This document shows, one piece after another, positions 58,474-64,000 of a stretch of 64,000 nucleotides of DNA. A program made the position numbers and the translations under genes. The DNA is from Methylorubrum extorquens. Lineage in GTDB: Bacteria; Pseudomonadota; Alphaproteobacteria; Rhizobiales; Beijerinckiaceae. Each line of letters opens with the position of its first letter. Position 1 is the first letter of the stretch. A model generated the notes under the pieces. That model saw nothing but the letters and a program-made list of their open reading frames with translations. It was not told where the DNA came from and did not search any database. Location: assembly GCF_024169925.1 (NCBI RefSeq), contig NZ_JALJXF010000001.1:2176001-2240000 (forward strand). The letters run 5' to 3'.

Positions 58474-59835
58474 CTAGCAGGCGGCGACGTTGACGGCCAG
58501 CCCGCCGAGCGAGGTTTCCTTGTATTTGGCCTGCATGTCGTGGCCGGTCTGGCGCATGGTCTCGATCACTTCGTCGAGGCTCACCCGGTGCTGGCCGTCG
58601 CCGCGCAGCGACAGCGAGGCGGCCACCACGGCCTTGTTGGCGCCGAAGGCGTTGCGCTCGATGCAGGGCACCTGGACAAGGCCGGCGATCGGATCGCAGG
58701 TCATGCCGAGATGGTGCTCCATGGCGATCTCGGCGGCGTTCTCGATCTGGAAGGCCGAGCCGCCGAGCGCTGCGGTGAGCCCCGCCGCCGCCATCGCCGC
58801 GGCCGAGCCGACCTCGCCCTGGCAGCCGACCTCCGCCCCCGAGATCGAGGCGCGGGCCTTGATCAGCCCGCCGATGGCGGCGGCGGTGAGCAGGAAGTCG
58901 CGTCCGCGCTCGTCGCTCCAGTCGGGGCAGAAGTCGCGGGTGTAGCGCAGCACCGCCGGGACGATGCCGGCCGCACCATTGGTCGGCGCCGTCACCACCC
59001 GGCCGCCCGAGGCGTTCTCCTCGTTGACGGCCAGCGCGTAGAGGCTGATCCAATCCATGATCTCGTGGGCCGGGCGGCTGTTGGAGAGCTTCGTCGCCTC
59101 CAGCGACTCGTAGAGCCGCTTGGCGCGCCGCCGCACCCGCAGGCCGCCGGGCAATTCGCCGTCCATGCGCAGGCCGCGCTCGATGCAGGCGAACATCGCG
59201 TCGCGGATCGCGTCGAGGCCGGCATCGATGGCTTCGCGCGGGCGCAGGGTCAACTCGTTGGCGAGCTGGATCTGCGGGATCGTCAGGCCGGTGCGCAGGG
59301 TCAGGTCGAGGAGTTCGCGCCCGCTGCCGAAGGCGAGCGGCGGCGGCTCCTGCCCTGCATCTCCGGCGGAGGCAGCTTCCGCCTCCGCCGCCGTGACGAC
59401 GAAGCCGCCGCCGACCGAGTAGAAGATCTGGTCCTCGATCAGCGCCCCCCCGGCATCGTAGGCGCAAAAGCGCATGCCGTTGGTGTGCAGCGGCAGGATG
59501 TCCTTGAAGTTGAAGACGAGATCGCGCTCAGTCTCGAAGACGACACCCGGAAGGCCGAGGTCGCCGGTGCGGCGCAGTTCGTCGGCGAGCGGCGCGGTCC
59601 GGTCCGGGTCGATGGTCGAGGGCGCGTGGCCCATGAGCCCGAGCAGGATCGCCACATCGGTGCCGTGGCCGCGTCCGGTCCAGGCGAGCGAGCCGTAGAT
59701 CTCGGCGCTCACCCGGGCGACGCCGCCGCGAGCGAGCACGGTTTCGCGGAACCGGCGCCCGGCGATCATCGGCCCGACGGTGTGGGAACTCGACGGACCG
59801 ATCCCGATCTTGAACAGATCGAAGGTGCTGATCAT
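58474..59835 (-). CDS. sdaA: L-serine ammonia-lyase, single-chain iron-sulfur type
   Basis: The 453-residue protein converts L-serine to pyruvate and ammonia using a 4Fe-4S cluster. It starts [22 protein letters not shown], the SDH beta-domain signature. The alpha domain includes the conserved [24 protein letters not shown] (Cys), [16 protein letters not shown] (Cys) and [20 protein letters not shown] (two Cys). The length is normal for bacterial one-chain enzymes. It lies 129 bases downstream of soxG and is probably co-transcribed, draining serine made from sarcosine-derived glycine and methylene-THF. Confidence 0.95.
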   Translation of the reverse strand: MISTFDLFKIGIGPSSSHTVGPMIAGRRFRETVLARGGVARVSAEIYGSLAWTGRGHGTDVAILLGLMGHAPSTIDPDRTAPLADELRRTGDLGLPGVVFETERDLVFNFKDILPLHTNGMRFCAYDAGGALIEDQIFYSVGGGFVVTAAEAEAASAGDAGQEPPPLAFGSGRELLDLTLRTGLTIPQIQLANELTLRPREAIDAGLDAIRDAMFACIERGLRMDGELPGGLRVRRRAKRLYESLEATKLSNSRPAHEIMDWISLYALAVNEENASGGRVVTAPTNGAAGIVPAVLRYTRDFCPDWSDERGRDFLLTAAAIGGLIKARASISGAEVGCQGEVGSAAAMAAAGLTAALGGSAFQIENAAEIAMEHHLGMTCDPIAGLVQVPCIERNAFGANKAVVAASLSLRGDGQHRVSLDEVIETMRQTGHDMQAKYKETSLGGLAVNVAAC

Positions 59836-59964
59836 CGAGTCCGTCGCTCTCTAAAAAAGGTGCCTCGCCCGCAAGCAGATGCAAGTTCGGGGGAAGGCGC
59901 GCATCACGACAGGATGCCGGCGCGGGGGGACATAGCCGCGAGATGGGCTCGCCGCCAGCCTGCA

Positions 59965-60555
59965 TCAATGCGTGGCGGATCCTTCGACCCCGAAGACGGC
60001 CTCATTGAGGAGGCCGTGGACGTAGGTCGAGAACGAGCGCCAGCACTCGACGCGGTAGAGCGGGGCGGCGCTCGCGCGGATCAGCACGATCTCGGACTTG
60101 CCGAGCAGGGTGCGGGTGGCGCTGCCCGGCGGGAAGGCGGACTCGGACAGATCGAGCGGGCAACCGGCATTGAGCACCGCCGCGGCCTGCCGGCCCGACA
60201 CGTCGATGCCGACATTGCGGTGCGAGACGTCGACCAGGGAGTGGGGCAGCCCGGCGAGCGCCTCGTGGAAGCGGCCCTGCAGCAGGTCGGCATCGGCCTC
60301 GGGGCCGCCGACGAGCCACTCGTCGGGGCCGAGGCGGGCGAGCCAGACCTCGCCGTCGGTGCCGACCGTGTTGATCGGCGCATCGAGCACGAGCCCGGCG
60401 AGCTTCGGCGCGGCGCCCTTGGCGAGCCGGGCCCGCAGGGAGAAGCGCGCCTCGGCGCCCGCGGGCCGGACCGATACGCCCGAACCGGCGGCGGCCGTGC
60501 GGGTCTGAGCGCCGAGCGGCAGGGCGCGGGCGGCGCGGTAGCGGGTCTCAAGCAT
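59965..60555 (-). CDS. soxG: Sarcosine oxidase gamma subunit
   Basis: The start MLETRYRAARALP at 60555 overlaps the soxA stop by 8 bases; longer frames run into soxA. The 196-residue protein has the SoxG/GcvT-like pattern: LARLGPDEWLVGGPEADADLL, LVDVSHRNVGIDVSGRQAAAVLNAGCPLDLSESAFPPGSATRTLLGKSEIVL and YRVECWRSFSTYVHGLL. It is part of the heterotetrameric enzyme that oxidises sarcosine to glycine with THF as one-carbon acceptor. Confidence 0.93.
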   Translation of the reverse strand: MLETRYRAARALPLGAQTRTAAAGSGVSVRPAGAEARFSLRARLAKGAAPKLAGLVLDAPINTVGTDGEVWLARLGPDEWLVGGPEADADLLQGRFHEALAGLPHSLVDVSHRNVGIDVSGRQAAAVLNAGCPLDLSESAFPPGSATRTLLGKSEIVLIRASAAPLYRVECWRSFSTYVHGLLNEAVFGVEGSATH

Positions 60556-63535
60556 TGATGCGCTCCCCCTGGACGTCGAAGAAGACCGGTTCGCAGACGG
60601 TGACACGGGTGAAGCCGTCCGGCGTGGTGACGAAGAGATGGCCGTTCATCCGCTCGCGTCCGCCCTCGACCAGGGCCAGAGCGATGGAGCGCCCGCAATT
60701 GGCGCTCCAGTAGCTCGACGTGACGTGGCCGAGCATGCGCATCGGGATCGGCTGGTTGGTGTCGGCGACGATCTGCGCGCCCTCGTCGAGGACGAATTTC
60801 GGATCGTCGGTCATGAGGCCGACGAGCTGCTTGCGGCCGGTGGCGACCACGTCGGGACGTGCCAGGGAGCGCTTGCCGACGAAGTCCCCCTTGGCCTTCG
60901 GGATCATGCCGGCCATGCCGACATCGTCCGGGGTCACCGTGCCGTCGGTCTCCTGGCCGACGATGATGTAGCCCTTCTCGGCGCGCAGCACGTGCATCGT
61001 CTCGGTGCCGTAGGGCGTGATGCCATGGGCCTGGCCCGACTCGAACACCGCTTCCCAGACCGCGCGGGCGTGGTCGGCGGGCACGTTGATCTCGAAGCCG
61101 AGTTCACCGGTGAACGACACCCGGAACAGCCGGGTCGGCACGCCGCAGATCGTTCCCGTGCGCATCGCCATGTGCGGGAAGGCGTCCGGCGACAGGTCGA
61201 TGCCGTCCACGAGCGGGGCGATCACGGCGCGGGCCTTCGGGCCCTGGAGCGCGATCACCGCCCATTGCTCGGTGGTCGAGGTCAGGAACACTTCGAGGTC
61301 CGGCCACTCGGTCTGGAGGTAGTCCTCCATGTGGCCGAGCACGCGCGCCGCGCCGCCCGTGGTGGTGGTGACGTGGAAGCACTCGTCCGAGACGCGGGCG
61401 ACGACGCCGTCATCGAGGATGTAGCCGTCCTCCTTCAGCATCAGCCCGTAGCGGCAGCGGCCCGGTGCGAGCTTGGTCCAGGGGTTGATGTAGAGGCGGT
61501 TCATGAACTCGGCCGCATCCCGGCCGACGATCTCGATCTTGCCCAGCGTCGAGGCGTCGAAGATGCCGACCCCCTCGCGCACCGCCTTGCACTCGCGGGC
61601 GACCGCGGCGTGCAGATCCTCGCCGTTCTTCGGGAAGTACCAAGCGCGCCGCCACAGGGCGACGTTCTCGAACAGGGCGCCGTGGGCCTCGGCCCATTCG
61701 TGGATCGGCGTGGTGCGGATCGGGTCGAACAGAGCGTGGCGGGCGGGGCCCACCAGCGCACCGAAGGTCACCGGGGTGTAGGGCGGCCGGAAGGTCGTGG
61801 TGCCGACGGCGGGCAGGGCCTTGTCGAGCTGCCCGGCGACGATGCCGAGCGCATTCATGTTCGAGGTCTTGCCCTGGTCGGTCGCCATGCCGGTCGTGGT
61901 GTAGCGCTTGACGTGCTCGATCGACTGGAAGCCCTCGCGCACCGCGAGCTTGATGTCCTTGGCGGTGACGTCGTTCTGGTAATCGACGAAGGCGCGGACC
62001 TTGGTCGGGTTGGCATCCGTCGGCATGATCCGCACCGGCTGGAAGCCGGTCAGCGTCTCCGAGGCCTGGAAGTCCTGCCGTGCGTCGGAACCCGCCGCGG
62101 CGGCGCCGGCGGCAAAGCCGTCCACGAGGCAGGCGGCGAGGTCGTAGGTGCCGCGGGCGGCACCCGCCGAGCGCTCGGCCTGGGCCGAGAGACTCGGCAC
62201 GAAGGCGTCGATGGCGTCGTCGTAGCGGAGCTTGCCGCGGGACTGCGAGAACAGGTGGACGGCGGGCGTCCAGCCGCCGGACATGCCGACGCAGTCGCAT
62301 GGGAGAATGCGACGGCCGCCGCACCGGCCGTCGCTCCCGACAGGCGCCACGATGAGACCCGTGACGCGCTTCCGGCCCTTCGACCCGACCACGGTGTGGC
62401 CGGTCAATACTTCGGCCCCGACCGCGCGCAGTTGCGCCAGCTCCGGACCGCAATCCGCTTCAAGGCGCAGATCGACGAGGGTGACGTCGAGGCCCGCAGC
62501 GCGCGCATCGATCGCGGCCTGGTAGGCAGAGGCGCCGCTCGTGGCGAAGACGAGCTTGGCGCCCGGCGCGACGCCGTAGCGGTTGAGGAACACCCGCACG
62601 CTCTCGGCGAGCAGGATGCCCGGCCGGTCGTTGTCGGCGAAGACGAGGGGACGCTCGTGGGAACCGCCGGCGAGCACGACCTCGCCCGCCCGCACCTGCC
62701 ACAGGCGTTCGCGGGGCGCTTGGCCGGCGGCGGAGGCCAAGTGGTCGGTGACGCGCTCGGTCATCGCCACGTGGTTGTGGTTGTAGTAGCCGAAGGCGGT
62801 AGTGCGGGAGAGCAGGATCACGTTCTCGCGGCCGTCGAGTTCGGCCAGCGTCTCGGCGAGCCACGTCGCCGCCGGGCGTCCGTCGATCTGCGAGGTCGTG
62901 TCGTGGAGGAGCGAGCCGCCGGGCTCCGCGCCCTCGTCGGCGAGGATGACCCGTTTGCCGGTGCGCGCCGCAGCGAGGGCGGCGGCGAGACCCGCCGGGC
63001 CGGCGCCGACGACGAGCACGTCGCAATGGGCGTGGCGGTTGGCGTAGCGGTCGGGATCGGCCACCGTCGGCGCCTTGCCGAGACCCGCGGCGGCGCGGAT
63101 GAACGGCTCATAGACCCGGTCCCAGAACTTCTGGGGCCACATGAAGGTCTTGTAGTAGAAGCCCGCCACGAAGACCGGCGAGAGCAGGTCGTTGACCGCG
63201 CCGACGTCGAATTCGAGCGATGGCCAGTGGTTCTGCGAGGTCGTGCGCAGTCCCGAGCGGGCCTCGACCACGGAGGCGCGGTTGTTCGGGTCGATCCGGC
63301 CGGGCCCGCGATCGACCGAGAGCAGCGCGCTCGGCTCGTCGGGGCCATGGCTCAGGATGCCGCGGGGGCGGTGATACTTGAACGAGCGTCCGACGAGGTG
63401 GATGCCGTTGGCCAAGAGTGCCGAGGCGACGGTGTCGCCGGCGTATCCGTGGACCGGCTTTCCGTTGAACTCGAAGACGATGGGGCGGGTGCGGTCGACG
63501 CGTCCGCCGCGGGACAATCTGAACGGCTGTGCCAT
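60548..63535 (-). CDS. soxA: Sarcosine oxidase alpha subunit
   Basis: The 995-residue protein has the normal SoxA length. It has an N-terminal ferredoxin-like part (FEFNGKPVHGYAGDTVASALLANG), a Rossmann NAD-binding domain (DVLVVGAGPAGLAAALAAARTGKRVILADEG near 175-205), a second nucleotide segment near 310-340, and a C-terminal GcvT-like THF-binding domain (FDASTLGKIEIVGRDAAEFMNRLYINPW, RTGTICGVPTRLFRVSFTGELGFEINVP). It transfers the sarcosine methyl group to THF. soxD ends 1 base before its ATG, and soxG overlaps its end. Confidence 0.96.
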   Translation of the reverse strand: MAQPFRLSRGGRVDRTRPIVFEFNGKPVHGYAGDTVASALLANGIHLVGRSFKYHRPRGILSHGPDEPSALLSVDRGPGRIDPNNRASVVEARSGLRTTSQNHWPSLEFDVGAVNDLLSPVFVAGFYYKTFMWPQKFWDRVYEPFIRAAAGLGKAPTVADPDRYANRHAHCDVLVVGAGPAGLAAALAAARTGKRVILADEGAEPGGSLLHDTTSQIDGRPAATWLAETLAELDGRENVILLSRTTAFGYYNHNHVAMTERVTDHLASAAGQAPRERLWQVRAGEVVLAGGSHERPLVFADNDRPGILLAESVRVFLNRYGVAPGAKLVFATSGASAYQAAIDARAAGLDVTLVDLRLEADCGPELAQLRAVGAEVLTGHTVVGSKGRKRVTGLIVAPVGSDGRCGGRRILPCDCVGMSGGWTPAVHLFSQSRGKLRYDDAIDAFVPSLSAQAERSAGAARGTYDLAACLVDGFAAGAAAAGSDARQDFQASETLTGFQPVRIMPTDANPTKVRAFVDYQNDVTAKDIKLAVREGFQSIEHVKRYTTTGMATDQGKTSNMNALGIVAGQLDKALPAVGTTTFRPPYTPVTFGALVGPARHALFDPIRTTPIHEWAEAHGALFENVALWRRAWYFPKNGEDLHAAVARECKAVREGVGIFDASTLGKIEIVGRDAAEFMNRLYINPWTKLAPGRCRYGLMLKEDGYILDDGVVARVSDECFHVTTTTGGAARVLGHMEDYLQTEWPDLEVFLTSTTEQWAVIALQGPKARAVIAPLVDGIDLSPDAFPHMAMRTGTICGVPTRLFRVSFTGELGFEINVPADHARAVWEAVFESGQAHGITPYGTETMHVLRAEKGYIIVGQETDGTVTPDDVGMAGMIPKAKGDFVGKRSLARPDVVATGRKQLVGLMTDDPKFVLDEGAQIVADTNQPIPMRMLGHVTSSYWSANCGRSIALALVEGGRERMNGHLFVTTPDGFTRVTVCEPVFFDVQGERINA

Positions 63536-63536
63536 C

Positions 63537-63869
63537 TCACGCCCTCGTCTCGCTCTGGGTGGCCGGATTGGGTCCGAGAATCGTTCCAGGCTTCACGCCG
63601 GACTTCGACTGCTCACCGATCGGGTAGGTCTCGATGAAGCGGTCGCTGATCGTGTCGCGCAGGGCGTTGAACCAGCGCCCGCAGCCGTGGACGTGGCACC
63701 AGCGCTCGGCATGCACGCCCTTGGGATTGGCGCGCACGAACAGGTGCTCGCTCCAGCCGCCGTCATCGACGCTCATCGGGTCGGCCGGGCGGGCGATATG
63801 GGCTTGGCCGCCGCACCGGAACTCGGTCTCGGGCCGTTGGCCGCAATGGGGACAGGCGATCAGCAGCAT
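63537..63869 (-). CDS. soxD: Sarcosine oxidase delta subunit
   Basis: The 110-residue protein binds zinc through Cys and His residues: LIACPHCGQRPETEFRCGGQAHIARP and HAERWCHVHGCGRWFNALRDT. The GWSEHLFVRANPKG segment is characteristic of SoxD. It is encoded 25 bases after soxB and 1 base before soxA. The C-terminus beyond ETYPIGEQ is variable. Confidence 0.95.
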   Translation of the reverse strand: MLLIACPHCGQRPETEFRCGGQAHIARPADPMSVDDGGWSEHLFVRANPKGVHAERWCHVHGCGRWFNALRDTISDRFIETYPIGEQSKSGVKPGTILGPNPATQSETRA

Positions 63870-63894
63870 GGTTCGGACTCCCGACGGATGCGGA

Positions 63895-64000
63895 TCAGTG
63901 CGCGACGGCCGCGGCGGCGGCTTCGTCGATGAGGCGCCCGGTGCGGAACCGGTCGAGGGTGAAGGGCGCGTTGATCTTGTGCGGGGCGCCGGTCGCGAGC
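63895..64000 (-). CDS. soxB: Sarcosine oxidase beta subunit, C-terminal fragment
   Basis: Only the last 34 codons are in the window. They read [34 protein letters not shown] and stop, matching the C-terminus of SoxB, the FAD/FMN-containing subunit that oxidises sarcosine. The position upstream of soxD gives the usual soxBDAG order. Confidence 0.9.
   Translation of the reverse strand, partial: LATGAPHKINAPFTLDRFRTGRLIDEAAAAAVAH

Noticed and set aside
60638..63637. 999-codon open frame opposite soxA
   Set aside because: It is a GC-skew shadow of soxA: composition is Arg/Gly/His/Asp-rich, there is no family match and it covers a well-supported gene.
1..64000. CRISPR array, rRNA operon or prophage structural genes
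   Set aside because: No regularly spaced direct repeats, rRNA sequence or capsid, terminase or tail genes were seen.

Overview
The window looks like chromosome of a pink-pigmented methylotroph of the Methylobacterium/Methylorubrum group (Alphaproteobacteria). This is an inference from high GC with long antisense shadow frames, a mesaconyl-CoA hydratase of the ethylmalonyl-CoA pathway, an intracellular PHA depolymerase, a petrobactin/methylolanthanin-type metallophore locus, and dispersed palindromic repeats of a kind common in this group. No database search was possible.

Layout. (1) 1-8973 has the content of a genomic island lying against the 3' end of a tRNA-Ala(CGC) gene. It holds three genes of the tellurium-operon biosynthetic module (HAD phosphatase end, StiP, CitE-like lyase) and an IS630-family element that cleanly splits a KfrA-like gene. 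It also holds a two-gene unit with a predicted PD-(D/E)XK nuclease and a two-gene unit of a TIR protein and a DUF2235 membrane hydrolase. The last two units are the best candidates for undescribed conflict or defence modules. (2) 9-25 kb is core housekeeping DNA: YggT, mesaconyl-CoA hydratase, a TauE/SafE transporter, a class II amidotransferase, a lone receiver, ribosomal protein S21, PhaZ, a GST, a two-component pair, UbiK, a YbjN protein, ProC, a TetR-type regulator, a DUF4142 protein and a GNAT enzyme. (3) 25.8-38.2 kb is a metallophore locus. Fused petrobactin-type genes (AsbF, AsbD-E, AsbB-C, AsbA) are tightly overlapped on the minus strand. They are divergent from an ECF sigma factor, a FecR-type regulator and an STN-containing TonB receptor. 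(4) 38.5-48 kb is an oligopeptide-type ABC importer with a double ATPase whose first half is degenerate, followed by an M20 amidase, two choline-kinase-like phosphotransferases and an inositol-monophosphatase-family enzyme, mostly translationally coupled. (5) 48-64 kb encodes stepwise demethylation of glycine betaine: GbcA/GbcB, DgcA/DgcB, a dedicated ETF pair, then (opposite strand) heterotetrameric sarcosine oxidase SoxBDAG with L-serine dehydratase SdaA.

How it fits together. Regions 4 and 5 read as one catabolic district: an imported methylated-amine conjugate would be hydrolysed and processed to glycine betaine, then dimethylglycine, sarcosine and glycine. One-carbon units would be released as formaldehyde or methylene-THF, and serine formed from glycine plus C1 would be deaminated to pyruvate by SdaA. 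Region 3 is a metal-acquisition system with its own cell-surface signalling. Two repeat classes are scattered through the core region, and several copies begin exactly at gene stop codons.
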